From contig CM032804.1 in the NCBI GenBank assembly GCA_019155185.1, positions 12,682,992 through 12,746,991 on the forward strand: a stretch of 64,000 nucleotides of DNA, given 5' to 3'. The stretch comes from Beaufortia kweichowensis (Eukaryota; Chordata; Actinopteri; Cypriniformes; Gastromyzontidae). How positions within the stretch are numbered: position 1 is the stretch's first letter; every line of letters begins with the position of its first letter. A program made the translations under genes and the position numbers. This document shows, one piece after another, positions 28,601 to 40,611 of this stretch. The notes beneath the pieces were generated by a model. That model was not told where the DNA came from. It did no database searches and saw only the letters and a list, made by a program, of their open reading frames with translations.

Positions 28601-30922
28601 ATGTGTGTGTGTGTCTTGCGAATTACTGAATATAATAAGGTAATCGTATCTAAAAAACACAGATAATTTAGACATTTACAATGACAGTATTTTCTTGTAT
28701 TTTTTAAAACCTATTTTACTTAAATTTTAACATTTTTATCCCAACATCTTAAGTAGTATTGTCTCCATTAAATCCAACTAACCAACCCATGTGAAGTGGT
28801 TATTACTTCCACCCTTTTTCCTTTTCCATGTTCATTTAACATGAAGTACGTGTTCTTTTAACATAACTGTTCTGTACTCTTTTTTTGTTCCCTTTCTTTG
28901 TTTTATTCTTAATAAATGTATCTCGCTCTCTATCCACGCTAAATACGCTTTATCTCTGCCTGCAACCCAGTTTACATACTGTTTATTTTAAACACTATGC
29001 AAGATTAGAATTAGTGCAAAATAGGATGTCAACCGTACCCATATAGTTTAGCACTTTTAAAGTAACCATCGATTCATGATTCTTTTGAAGTCTTTTACAA
29101 ATCATATATCTTATATAACACATCTAATATATCAAGACAGATGTTTTGGTTGATCCAATACCTTTTGCATTTACAAGCTTTTCCATCATCAATGAAATGC
29201 ATGTGAAAATAAAAAATAAATTACATATGAAAATATAAAATAAAATACATATTTTAAATGCATAGTACAAGTATGCAAATTGTGACACATTCTCTATTAT
29301 TTTGGTTTAATCAATAACAAAATATTAACTCTCAATGCTTTAATAAAACATAAAAATTGCACCGAACTGCGATGAAATCATGCATCATTTTTTTTCAGTC
29401 TTAAGTGGCTGAATGTAACATTGACAAGTTTATAAGAAGCCCGGGGTTGAGAGGACCACAGGCCAATAGTGCAGGATAATATACAGAAGAGAAACATGCA
29501 GAACCCAAACACACATCCTGTCTCTTGTAAGACTCCCAGGTGCTGCGGTATATCACATTTCCATGTCTGTCCCCTGAACGCTGCCAGTCAGCGCTCCTAC
29601 AACACAGAGCAAGAGGGTGTGTGTGTTTAAGCGTGATACAGCACATATGGCCCAAATGATCTGGCAACACTATTTATTACACGCAAGAAGTTAAATTGAG
29701 CTTTATGAAGAGTGTGTGAACATACAGCACTGGCAGCAGCCAAGCACTCTGATGTTACACAGGCCTGACCGAGCGTGTGTCTGGATTTTCTATATAGCAT
29801 ACTTAGTAGCTATTTCTCTCCCAAGCATGCTGAATCGAGCTCTGTCAAGCATTTTTTATTCAAATATAAAGTTTTCCACATCTTGATTACTGCCATCTTC
29901 AATCACATCTCATTGGACAGCCATAAGGGAAGCCGCATTTTAATTAGTCATATTAATTAATACAGCTGTTAGAGTCTCGGTCCGTCTCCTCTTACCATCA
30001 AATCATTTCACGTGTTCATGCAACATTGAATTGTACTTCTCAAATTTCCAGGTGCAATTGATTCAAATTAGTTTCTGAGTCTTGAGAGAATTTTCTTTAA
30101 ATCTTATTATTGTTTTTAGCCAGATGAGTTCCATTAATACATAAACCTCTCTCTGGAGCTGAGCTCCCATGAGCTCTAATGCAATAAAGCATCTTTACCT
30201 ACCATCTGCCCTGAATTATAGACTAATTACCTAATAACCTCCAATATACATGAACCAAAAATTATGTTGTAATTTTTTAATGCATTTAAATTAATGTTGC
30301 AATCTAGATTCTGACAAGTGTTACAATAGCTATATGAATTTACAGTTTTATATACATTTCTAATTTAAACAACAACAACAACAGCAAATCATAAAAGAAA
30401 TAAATGTCTGAATGTGTACTGAAAATAGCGCTGTAGCTTCAGTCTCTGCCTTCCAGAGATGATCCTGCCGGGTTTTATTGTGAATGAGTGATGCTGTGTT
30501 TTCATAACCAGGACAGATCCTCTGCACTTATGCTGGATAATTCAGAGCGTCATTTTATTACACACTTTATTAAAGCGCTCTGACCAAAGACGGGAGGCTG
30601 CAAAATCCACACCATTATGTTTCCTAACATCTGTGATCTATCTCTGTGTAATATAGTGCCCGCTAAAGGATTTCACCCAATGTGTGTGCAGTAAATGTGT
30701 GTAGGCCTGGTTTTGCTTTCTCCTTATATAGTACACACTATAGTGCACATATTGCTACAATAAAAATGGAAAGCAAGAAAATCATCGGCTTACATCCAAA
30801 CATGTCTTTCAGTTTTTTTGTCTTCCGTGAATCTTTTGCATTTGGATTGATAGATGTCCAGAACATCATCTGCGAGTCCAGCTGTGCAGATCCAAACTCA
30901 CTCATTTGTGTATGTAAGTGTG

Positions 30923-30928
<6 letters not shown>
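25645..30928. other. gene desert with ZNF143-like motif and TAAT-rich blocks
   Basis: No exon was recognised. TATCCCATAATGCAGTGC near 27368-27385 fits the ZNF143/STAF site well. About 27640-27790 is a very AT-rich tract with short palindromes. The block 29880-30240 is unique-looking and dense in homeobox-type cores (TTTTAATTAG, TTAATTAATA, CTAATTACC), the typical texture of a developmental enhancer. Small (GT)n runs occur near 28434. Confidence 0.35.

Positions 30929-30971
<43 letters not shown>
30929..30971. repeat. (GT)n microsatellite
   Basis: An uninterrupted GT dinucleotide tract followed by a short GA run. Confidence 0.95.
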
Positions 30972-30978
<7 letters not shown>

Positions 30979-31829
30979 CCAGCAGAGTGAGGTGAGGTGT
31001 GTAACTCGGGCTCTGCTGATGTATGTGTTTGGCATTCTTATGGTAATGGTGTCAGATAGCATGTAATGAATTCATTATACAGCCTTATTACGACCTCATC
31101 TGCACACAGACAACCACCCAGGGACATACTGTACGTGTGTGTGGGTGTGCGAGTACATTAGGAGAGTGTGAAAACATTATATGGTCTTATAATTCCTAAT
31201 ATAATAATAATGACCATGCACGTGTGAGCTTTAACTGTTGAATATTTCAACAATTTAAATGCTTGTATGTAATCACATTCTAATATGATTATTTTCAGTC
31301 AATTTATTCTGTACGAGTTGGTGTAAAGGGTGATTCGGCAATCTAGAGATCAGATAGAGATAGAGAAAAATAGAGATCACAGAATGTGCATGTGCTATGT
31401 ATAGATCTCAGGGCTTCAGTACTTGAATAAATTATGTATGTGTATGTGTGCTATGTAAATTATGTATCTCCTCAGCCCAATCTTGTTCCTTCAGTTATTA
31501 AGAAAACAAAAGCATGGTTACAGTCTTAACACTGAAATGTTTTAAAACGCATGCAAAACATTCAAATCTATTCATTTATATCTTGCACATTAAGGGAGCT
31601 AGGTTTAATTATTTTATATGACATATTATATATTATAATTACAGATAATGATGATGAGAAGGAAGCGTGATTTATTCATACAAATGGTGATGGAGCATTT
31701 GGATGTGTTTGGAATATAACACACATGCACTGTTTAGTGCACACTATGTACTGAATACTGCAGGGTCACAATGACCATAAGTATTAAGGAAAATTATATT
31801 TAAAGTGCATACAACATATAGACCATTTA

Positions 31830-32018
31830 GCAGGACGTAAAAAAGCACTGGTCCGGAAGTGCTTCCTGTCTCTGTTTTTAACACCACACATATGTCAGAA
31901 CAAAATACAACCAACACAACATAATCACAATGTACAACAAACATCTTTATTAGGCTACATATGAAATAAAAAAAGTGAAACAGGAAGTGCTTCTGGACCA
32001 CTGTGGTTTACACCTTGC
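31830..32018. mobile_element. inverted-repeat element (hairpin-forming, MITE-like)
   Basis: The left arm (31830-31869), containing CACTGGTCCGGAAGTGCTTC, and the right arm (about 31980-32018), whose reverse complement contains CAGTGGTCCAGAAGCACTTC, pair over about 40 bases around a loop of about 110 bases with no ORF. The layout fits a small terminal-inverted-repeat element. It does not match the four-copy TGTGACCC family. Confidence 0.5.
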
Positions 32019-32229
32019 AACGTTTTCACACTACACACAGTTTTTGTACACTTGAAAACAGCAAATGTAGTATGCTAGTATTTAAAAAAATAACCAACGA
32101 GAAAGAGGGAGAAAGTGAAAACAAGCACTTGAGTACATCCACACACACACACACAATCCTTCTCTCTTCTTCTTCCTCTAAGCTTCATATTTCTCCATTA
32201 CGCAGGTTTTTAAACACCTCTTGTACCGC

Positions 32230-32900
32230 TATTAGAGAAAAAGAAGCCGAAGAAGAAGAAGTTCTGCACTATTTACCCCGTCAGACTATCAATCAACGTC
32301 GCTCGCGCTGCCCCGTCTTGGGCGCAAAGACAGCGCTGCGCGGCCAGCCATTTGTCAAAGCGGCCCCGGAGGCTACGCATGGCTGTGTCCGGGGAGGACG
32401 GCCTGTCGTCGGGCCGACGTGGATGAACGAAAGCGCTATGCAAATTAGTGGCTAATCTGTGGCGGAACACAAGCGCGCCCGACTCGCAGGTTCCATTACT
32501 CCTCTTTAGCTCGCTTGATTATGATTAAACTGATGCCTGCCGATCGGTTTTAACCCTTTTGCCCGCCAAAAAGCAGCCCGGTGCGGATGCTTCGGTTTGG
32601 CTGGAGGCGTGCGGAAGATGAACTGTCTGTTTGTATAAATAAACACGCTAAGTTTTAGACACGGGCCTCAAGTCATGATGGCTCCCCGTGGAAACGCGAG
32701 TTTCGAGTTAGAAACTTTCTTCTTCAGTCTCGTGAAAGCGTTATGGCCATTAAAAACGCGAGAAGCGTTGGACTAAAGACGCGTGGATCGTGTGGGCCAC
32801 TTCACATCACGTGACGAGGTGTATGCGTTTGCCGGGCCTGGAGGACTACTTTTCTTTGTCAGCACAAACACTGCATCCATAAATATAAGTGCGAGTCTCT
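32230..32900. promoter_or_regulatory. GC-rich island, possible regulatory element
   Basis: A CpG-containing, repeat-free island with TAAT/ATTA cores (for example GATTATGATTAAAC) and a TCACGTGAC E-box palindrome near 32809. Open frames on both strands have no recognisable product. It resembles a developmental regulatory island more than an exon. Confidence 0.3.
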
Positions 32901-33104
32901 AATGTTGAATGCAAGTCTTGTTCATTTGGTTAAGAGACATTAAAATGATGCGTTTGGCAGGAAGAAGGTGGGTGAAGGAGCGGAGATGTTTTGATTGATG
33001 GGCTCCATCATTCCATGTACCCTCTCCACACCGTCAAGAACGAGTGATTGTGGTGTGTGCGTGTGCTTGACAAGTAAAGACAAGGTCTAGTAACCTGAAT
33101 TAAA

Positions 33105-33180
33105 ACAGTGTTTCTCAATCTCAACCAGGGAGCCGGGGTCCACTAGGGCCTCAAAATACTTTCAATGGGTGCTTAAGATG
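33105..33180 (+). repeat. fragment of a hAT-like interspersed repeat
   Basis: The segment CAGTGTTTCTCAATCTCAAC followed by a GGGGTCCACTAGGGCCTC stretch resembles the CAGTGGTTCTCAA start and GGGGTCC body of hAT-type non-autonomous repeats common in vertebrates. Only one end is visible. Assignment is by memory of the motif. Confidence 0.3.
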
Positions 33181-33742
33181 TCATTAAAATAAGCTTAAAC
33201 AGGACATGTACTTAGGTGGGTTTTTATTTGTATAAATATTACTATAATACATTTTATTTGATTAATATATTAACCTATATAATGATCATTATTGGTCAGT
33301 TTTATTTGTTATGTAGTGTAACTACTTTTCTCTATTTTCTCTTCTAGCATTTTATTTATGAACGATACAATTCATAGGCTATAGGAATATATAACATTCA
33401 GCACTATTTATTATTTGCTGACTATAAGATAACTGCATTTTCCTATATGAAGAGGAGATGACAGAACATATACAGTAGAACAAGAAGATTATTACATACA
33501 TAAACAAGTTTGAATTCCCTTAACTGGAATAAAACAAAGATACCGTTTGATGTAACAACTCCATAACAGTCTTTTCCCCGTCTTTTAAAACTACTCAATC
33601 ATCACTAGTGGTCTATCTGTCAGTTTTTCTCCCTGTATTGACTATAATATGACATAACTTAATTCTCTCAAAAGACTGACACGGTGTAACTATTTCAATT
33701 TGCTGTGGTCCTTGAGGCAGTGATGATGACTGACGGATGATA

Positions 33743-33756
33743 CCGCCACCTGGTGG
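33743..33756 (-). promoter_or_regulatory. CTCF-like motif, left member of a divergent pair
   Basis: On the minus strand CCACCAGGTGGCGG matches every position of the CTCF core. Its partner lies 71 bp downstream on the other strand. Confidence 0.5.
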
Positions 33757-33827
33757 ATGAATAGAAGACGCAATACTTTATTCTCCCCACTAGAAGACAG
33801 ACGGCAACTTGTTATTCGCGGGTTTTA

Positions 33828-33841
33828 CCACCAGGGGGCGT
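33828..33841 (+). promoter_or_regulatory. CTCF-like motif, right member of a divergent pair
   Basis: CCACCAGGGGGCGT matches the CTCF core except at the last base. With the minus-strand motif at 33743 it forms a back-to-back pair, an arrangement often seen at boundaries between chromatin domains. Here it would separate the 17-33 kb desert from the prr15l-atf4 gene block. Confidence 0.45.
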
Positions 33842-35041
33842 AATAACTCTTAATTACAGTTAAATTTATAATAAAAAACCATACAGTAGTCTTTTGAATT
33901 GCTGAAAATGGATTTAATTTTTGAGACAAATAGCCAGTGGAGTTGCTTTATTGATGACAAGATTATTTAGTAGCCTAAAAAACCCTGCATTTGTTCAAAA
34001 CTCAGGTTTTTAAATAGATCAAATGCCTGAAGTGCCAAACATTTGTCTCTTTGAAAAGTAAAATTACTCCTGTCATGCCAAATGAAGTTTCCCATCAGAA
34101 GCTATAAAATGGTGATTAATGGACTGTGTGTTCTGCAGGCTGTGAGGAGGCAGATCTTGGCTGTCATGAGCATCCTGTCAAAGCCAGAGTCCAGCTGGTG
34201 CTGGCCTGCCCCCCAGCCACACTCACAGTGTTTCATCAAATGTGACTCGTCCTTATTTAATCCCAGTGTGTATGAACTGTACATACTGTGTTCTGCCACC
34301 AGCACACAACATGAACTTATAGACACTGGCCCAAAGACAGAGTTCAAGTCCGCCCTGACATTTTCAGCAAGCCAGCGGCCATTAGTATCCCTCAACCTCG
34401 TCTAATAGGACCAATGGCCTCCTGGCATCAGGCTCTGGTTTGGCCATTGTTGGCACATATATCTATACCAGAAATGATCTATAACTATCTATAATCTATC
34501 GCTCCATTAGATGAATATATAGTATATTTATAGAAACTGTCATGTGTAAAAAAAGCCAGAACTTTTTACACAATAATAAATATACTGATTTATATCTAAT
34601 TGTGCAGTAATTGTAAGCTTTTATATTTTGTATGCCCACCATATAAAGATAAAAGGAAGAAAAAGTAAAAAAAAAAATGGCACATGTATGCTGTCAAGTT
34701 AAAGAAGATGTGCAAAATGGGATCATGCAAATATTTTTTAATATGCATCATTAAATTGATAAGATTTTTGTAATCTTGAATATTCAAACAGAAATAAGAT
34801 GGATTAAAAAATCAAGAAAAAAATTACTTACAATTGGAATCACCTGCTTGATACAACACCATTCCAAGCAGCAAAACCTGTTAATTACAGAATATCTCAT
34901 TCCAAACAGCCATTAATGTTCATGTCCACTTAAAATGATCCAGAAATGCAATATCAAAAGTTAATCTAGCCATTAATCTTCTACACCCAATCCAAGTCTA
35001 TATTTGCTATTGTTTTATTAGGCTGATGTCACGATAGCTCT

Positions 35042-35358
35042 GTTTATTCAAGCAGGAAGAAGAGGAGGAGGGGCTCAGTGTGTGTGTGCGTGTGTGTGCA
35101 GCAGAAGGGAGGAGTCGTGCACCTGTGAATGTACACCTGGTTTCCAGAAACACATAGAGGGACATCTAAGCCAGGAAGGACGCAGAAGAGAAAGAAAGAG
35201 AAACACATTAAAAAATAAAAAAATCAGTTCAGGGGCCCAAAGGGCTGATGACCTCACCTGCTGAACTCGACTGTGTGGAGAACTGAAAGAACGAACCAGG
35301 GGATAGTGACCTTAACAAGACAACAGCGGTCTCAACGGACACATATTTACCTGCACAG
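35042..35358 (+). other. prr15l: probable 5' noncoding exon of prr15l
   Basis: A stretch ending CCTGCACAG followed by GTGAGA at 35359 gives a good donor. It lies 3.2 kb upstream of the acceptor of the prr15l coding exon (TTTTTTCAG at 38583-38591), with no other gene between. The start of the exon is not determined. The link to prr15l is inferred from position and the lack of alternatives. Confidence 0.4.
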
Positions 35359-38300
35359 GTGAGAAAGGACTTTTATTAGAATTCAAAACTAGGAGAACAT
35401 TTTTCTATCTTTAATGTTGTTCATGCTAGTTGGGTTACTTTAAAATTGTGTTGTAGTTGAAATTACAGTGTTTTCTTGTTTACTAAACATAAAACACATT
35501 TGAAATGTATTTTAGGCTCTACATGTGACAGAGGATAATGTTTGCTCATATAGCTGTATATTTTAATAACCTTTGGACAGAGACACATTTGATTACACAT
35601 TCATAGCAAACAGTGAACCTTTATCACTGACTAATCGTGCCCTCTGCACAATAAAGAGCCTTGGGTGTTTGTATGCGCGTGAGGTACACAAGTAAACACT
35701 TTTATGTAATATGAAATAATGTAAGTTTACAGGTGCAAAAGAAGCATGAACAGAGGCTTTAAATTTGGAAAGGTATCCAGTCAAGGATGTTCTGACTGAG
35801 ATACATTTATTTATCCCCTACACTATTTGTACATCGTGTTTGGATGTTATAAACACATATACTGTAGCCAGTCATTAATACACACTTGTAATCAGGCCTG
35901 AAACATGTTTTTCCCTGTGATTATACGGTGACATAAAGATTTAGATGACAGTGTCAACTCTTATGCAACACCTCTAACCTTATTTAACCTGTATTTGCTT
36001 GACAGTCTGTGTCTTTTGCCATTCTTCTACTTAATATTTACCACTTTACCTTCAGTTCCCGACTGTCCCCAATTCTAAGAGAGAAGCTCTCTATGGACCT
36101 CCAATTAACACCTGATGTTCTTTCCAACCACAGACAGTAATAAATCCACTAATAGAAATGCCTGTAGAGATTTGTATGTCCTGAGAGAGCAACTGTAACT
36201 AAATGAATAGTTGAGGACAACAAAAAATAGATGCGGGCTGATAAACAACCTGAAATGATGAAATAATCTGAAAGTCTGTCAGAGAAATTCAAATTTGCGT
36301 GATCAGATGTTTGCCAAACTGAAACCATTGGTTTTTGTGTTATCATGACCTCTCAGTCTTATCATAAGATTTATGAGTAATTAAAACATAAAAAGTTTAC
36401 CGTTGGCCATTGACACGTACTGGGAAAACACTGGCTTTTCCCTCTTAGATTCACTGACCCATCATAATATCTATCTTCCTACGGGAAACCACAAAACTAG
36501 ATTTAGATCACCTGACAGCAAGTCTTCTGTTGTCCTGACACGTGAAGGCCTCACACAATTGCGTGCAAAGAAAGACCTTCCTTATCAAAGTCCTGACTTA
36601 ACCATTATAATGCCCAGGGCAAACCTGATCTAACATCAGCAGCGCATCATAGAGGTTCATTAACATTGCAAATTAAAACTGAGATAAACAAAACGCAAAC
36701 TTTATTTATAATAAAACTCATGTTACATAACCTGGCTGATCAAACTAAAATCAGTAAATCCAAAAAAAGAAATACTTATTGAATGCATTATTCTGGCATA
36801 ACATGTTTAACATGAGAATAGTTATTTTAGTAAAATGTAATGCAACACAAACAATTGTCAGAACCAGCACTAGGTTAAAGCACTAAAGTTCATGGCTGTA
36901 GGTTGATAGAGAGCTGGCCAGCACCACCTGATCTCTGTTTACTCTCATAATCATAAAAGCAGGAGCAGGAGTCAAAGCCCTCAGAGACTGAACAAAATTA
37001 GCATACTGTATGAAAATTACTACTCTGTTGCCAAGCAACCGGCAGTCACTGGCCAACTCCTTTCCTGTGAATGGTGAGTGGATATTGCCACACGCAACTG
37101 CTGTTTGGTGCAAATGGAGTTCAGTCATTGAAAGGTTTTTTATTTCATTGAAGCAGGAAATAGGATCATATATAGAAAAGGGGAAGATTTACAAGACATT
37201 GTAAAGAAGCAAAATGTATTTGTTTATATAATTGTACATGTGAGAAAAAACCTCAGAAGCCTCTTCCTTTCATGTGTGTGTATGTGTGCATTTCACAATG
37301 TATATTAAAGGTGTGCTTGCTTTTATTGTACTTCAAAGAGGCCATTCTGGCTTGTGTTGACATTGTGGATGACTCTTTTTGGATTGTAAACTTACCTACA
37401 ATAGCCTTTTTTTTTTTTGAAGGGCAGCACAGTATCTCTATAATGTTGAAGAAATTTGTATAATATGACTCTCAATATTAAAATGACAAATTATTGAATA
37501 GGTTGGTGATTATAATAAATTTCATTATTTAAGAATCCATATTGTGCAGAGCTGTATGTGTGCACGTAATCTGCAGCAACAGTAATCCATACAAAAATTC
37601 ATAGACTTCTCTACAATTGGGCCTTTGCATTTTGTTTTTTAATATAATTTGGATTATATAATATAACATAGTGTGGATTATGTTATTAAAATATAATCTG
37701 ATTATGCTTGCAGCAACCAAAAGGAGTGCAGAACTATCATTTCTTTGACATCATATTTAAATGAATTCCATAAAATTTTGCAAATTGTAGCACATAAATT
37801 GTGAAAAACATGCAATGTGCCGATTCCATATGAGAAAATGTATTGTCCATTTAATCAGTGTGGATGTAAAAGTATAAACCACCACAACAGTAACGCAAAT
37901 GTGTGTGTATATTTTTGCAGTCCAAACATCCAGTATAACTTATAGAACAATATAACAGAGAATTATTGTAATTGTTAATATTCTGCACTATTTCTAGGTC
38001 GCATTTAAATGTAAGAAAATTAGCAACATTGTCCATGGGTAACTCCTTTGTTCAAAAGGTCAGGCTTCATGTCATCCTCAGATCATGCCAAGACATGATT
38101 CGAAAAGCTTTCTGAATATAATTTAGCACTAGCATGATTTCCGATGTTATGTGATGATCTGATGTTGATTTATTCTATCGTTGCATTTCCACCCATGTTG
38201 CATATACCTCCGGTTTGGTGTGTGTGACATTTGAGGCTTGTAACTAGAGATGTTAAAACTTAGCATACCTCTGCCATATGGTGCTTACTCAATTACACTA

Positions 38301-38591
38301 AAAGATTCAGTGGTGGCTACCCCTTCTAATGTAAGACGTATCTTACATTAGCTATGGTGTGGTGCTCATCTTACACATTGCAACGCTGTTCTTACTGCTA
38401 ATGTTGAGAAGAAATAGCTGCACCCAAAGAACAAGTTTTTTACAGCGATGTGTCTTCTCACTGCGTGTTCTGTCGTCTTGTGGTTTTGAAACAGATCTAT
38501 TAACCCAATGCTTTCTTCATGGGTGGTTTAACCTGGGCAACTTGGGTGGCTCTATGACTTTCTTAAATATCACATTCTGTCCTTTTTTCAG
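35359..38591 (+). other. probable prr15l intron 1, nothing else recognised
   Basis: AT-rich sequence with short ORFs only. No repeats were recognised apart from simple A/T runs. Confidence 0.4.
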
Positions 38592-38617
38592 AGCTGTTCG
38601 AGTCTGTGGTCATATCC

Positions 38618-38950
38618 ATGGCTACCGCTGAGCCTGCGCCTTCCTGGTGGAAACTGACCTTCATGCGCAAAAAGAAATCAGAGCCAAAGGTGTTGTATGA
38701 AATCCCTGCGGAACACGGCAGCAACACCGGAGAGACACCCGGCACACCCGATCCATCTGCTGACAGCCAGTTTAACGCCCGCTTGGAGCGCATTGTGGAC
38801 AAAACTGCAACGAAGGGCCGCCATGTCAAAGTGTCACATTCAGGGCGTTTTAAAGAGAAGAAGAGAATACGATCTACTTTAGCTGAAAACCCTGACCTCT
38901 TTCCTGAGACAGAAATGACTAGCAATGAAAGTAATAAAACTGGAAAATAG
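38618..38950 (+). CDS. prr15l: proline-rich 15-like protein (PRR15L)
   Basis: A single coding exon gives 110 aa, close to the roughly 100 aa of the mammalian protein. The N-terminus has the family hallmark WWKLTFMRKKKSEPKVLYEI (aa 10-29). A short variable linker follows, then FNARLERIVDKT and KVSHSGRFKEKKRIRSTLAE, a basic conserved block ending in NPDLF. The start is the first ATG after the acceptor at 38592, with the WWKLT motif a few residues on. Upstream in-frame codons are not used because only GTG precedes it. PRR15-family proteins are small and probably intracellular, with no enzymatic motif; the mammalian genes are linked to epithelial and proliferative tissues, but molecular function is poorly known. 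The second R block resembles PRR15 as well, but WWKLTF favours PRR15L. The a/b paralogue cannot be told. Confidence 0.9.
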   Translation: MATAEPAPSWWKLTFMRKKKSEPKVLYEIPAEHGSNTGETPGTPDPSADSQFNARLERIVDKTATKGRHVKVSHSGRFKEKKRIRSTLAENPDLFPETEMTSNESNKTGK

Positions 38951-39876
38951 AGGCACTGTGTAAACACACACCAGCATGTGTGTAGCAGTCATAAAGGCCT
39001 TGGTCCATGCAGCACTTTTTTTTTAATTTTTATTTTTTTATTAATCTCCTCTGCAGTTTACAATCACCTTAGGCTAAGTTGCCTAAAGAGAGAACAGATC
39101 GCTGAATTAATGTCTGACCTATAGTGATGATTGGCAACAAAGAGAAGTACAGAGCCAAAGATCAGGTTTCACACACAGCAGTTCATTTTTTAATCACTGT
39201 GGTAGTCCATTGAAAGCACATGATACCATAAATGATAGGAGCTTATTTTTGTTTCTGTCTATGTCAGTCTATTATAATATTCTGTATTTTATGTGGTGTA
39301 CTGCAAAGTAGAAACACATCTACAGTACATTTTATTCCACAGATTGAAGAATTTATTCATTAACATCATCAGCAATAAGAGTCTGTCAATATATCAAAAG
39401 ATTTTAAGAACTTTTACTGAAATTTATATCGCAAATCTATAAAATAGATACTATTTAATTTCTTGCTATTATTGTTTTTGAACAATAAATTGGTAGGAGC
39501 CATAAGACATATAAGACGAGTTATGAATAAAGTACAAAAGCGATGTAATATGTTATGAATACTAAAACACACACAAGACCAAAAATATATTATATTTTGA
39601 ATGTTGCAATAATAAACTATTTTAATATCTGTGTTGCTATAATGTGATTGAGTATAAATATGATTTTTGTTGGTAAATGTTAATATTTAATATGAAGGGA
39701 TTGATGGGATTTTCCATTTTAATTATTGTGTTTTTATGTTGAATGAATTGTTTAAATATTTGCACATAGCTTAATTTAATTTAATTGTTTACTTAGCAAT
39801 GTTTGGCATTTTGAAGTGAATTTTGTACAAAATTAATATATGTTGTATGTAAATATGCCTATAGTAACAAAATAAA
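38951..39876 (+). other. prr15l: prr15l 3' UTR (extent uncertain)
   Basis: AT-rich sequence follows the stop codon. AATAAA hexamers occur near 39484 and at 39871-39876. Either could end the transcript; the later one would give a 3' UTR of about 0.9 kb. Confidence 0.4.
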
Positions 39877-40029
39877 TTAATTAATAATTAACATTGCTTT
39901 CAATCCTTTTTCCCTAAGCTAGGTTTCTTTGGGTGTCAGCTGTTCAGTTACTCTTTTATTATTATTTTTTATAAACATTTGTCATTCAGACAAGTAAAAT
40001 TTGACTTATATTGAAGTGTCATTTTAAGT

Positions 40030-40043
40030 CCAGCAGAGGGCAG
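40030..40043 (+). promoter_or_regulatory. CTCF-like motif upstream of atf4
   Basis: CCAGCAGAGGGCAG matches the CTCF core fully. It lies between the 3' end of prr15l and the atf4 promoter. Confidence 0.45.
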
Positions 40044-40431
40044 CAAACGCAACATTACATCCGGGAACTTTGTTAACGACCTTGACGTAAACGTCTACTT
40101 CTTTTATTTTATATAATTCTTAAAATGCATTTAGTATAGTGACAGATTTGTTCATCAACCTGTCAACGAATGGTCATATAGAGCTTTGACATCTATTTTA
40201 CATCAATGAACCTTTATTACATTCAATACAATACTAGTCTAGTGTCTCAGTCTAATCTAATGTGTTCCCTTTTGTAAATAATGTAAATGCAAATGACAAA
40301 TAAATACATAGATTTTCAAGATAAGGCTTTATCAGAAGTGTGTCAGCCAAAGGGTTTATAAGGTGTTTGTGCGGATTAACACAAAACAAAGCGCTCTGGC
40401 GGATGGATGTGTCTGAGCTGCGCTGCGGCCA

Positions 40432-40455
40432 TATATAAACGCATACTCGACGTCA
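40432..40455 (+). promoter_or_regulatory. atf4: atf4 core promoter (TATA box, CRE-like half site)
   Basis: TATATAAA at 40432-40439 is placed correctly for transcription starting around 40465. ACGTCATC just downstream contains the CGTCA half of a CRE. The transcript then carries the two regulatory upstream ORFs of atf4. Confidence 0.55.
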
Positions 40456-40524
40456 TCACCCGCAGTTTCGTCTTTCCCGCAGCAGGTTTTTGTAAACACT
40501 TAAGCGACTCTGCTCTCCGCCGAA

Positions 40525-40536
40525 ATGGCCGTGTGA
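40525..40536 (+). promoter_or_regulatory. atf4: atf4 uORF1 (3 codons)
   Basis: ATG GCC GTG TGA encodes three residues and sits in exon 1 of the 5' UTR. In mammalian ATF4, a three-codon uORF1 lets ribosomes resume scanning. Depending on eIF2 ternary-complex supply, they reinitiate either at the inhibitory uORF2 or, under stress, at the main start. The length is identical here and the stop lies 75 bases before the uORF2 ATG. Context CGAAATGG gives A at -3 and G at +4, a strong start. Confidence 0.85.
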
Positions 40537-40611
40537 ACTGCAGTCTGTTGACAGCGCGCAAATTCCTCAGTGCATCAGCAAAGTGCACTGGCTCAGTACT
40601 TTTATTACAAA

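Noticed and set aside
32003..32455. 150-codon open frame
   Set aside because: Crosses the end of an inverted-repeat element and a CA run, then a CpG island; no coherent protein features.
38151..38200. C/D-box snoRNA-like motifs (TGATGAT, CTGA)
   Set aside because: Boxes are not at a plausible distance with a terminal stem; likely chance in AT-rich DNA.
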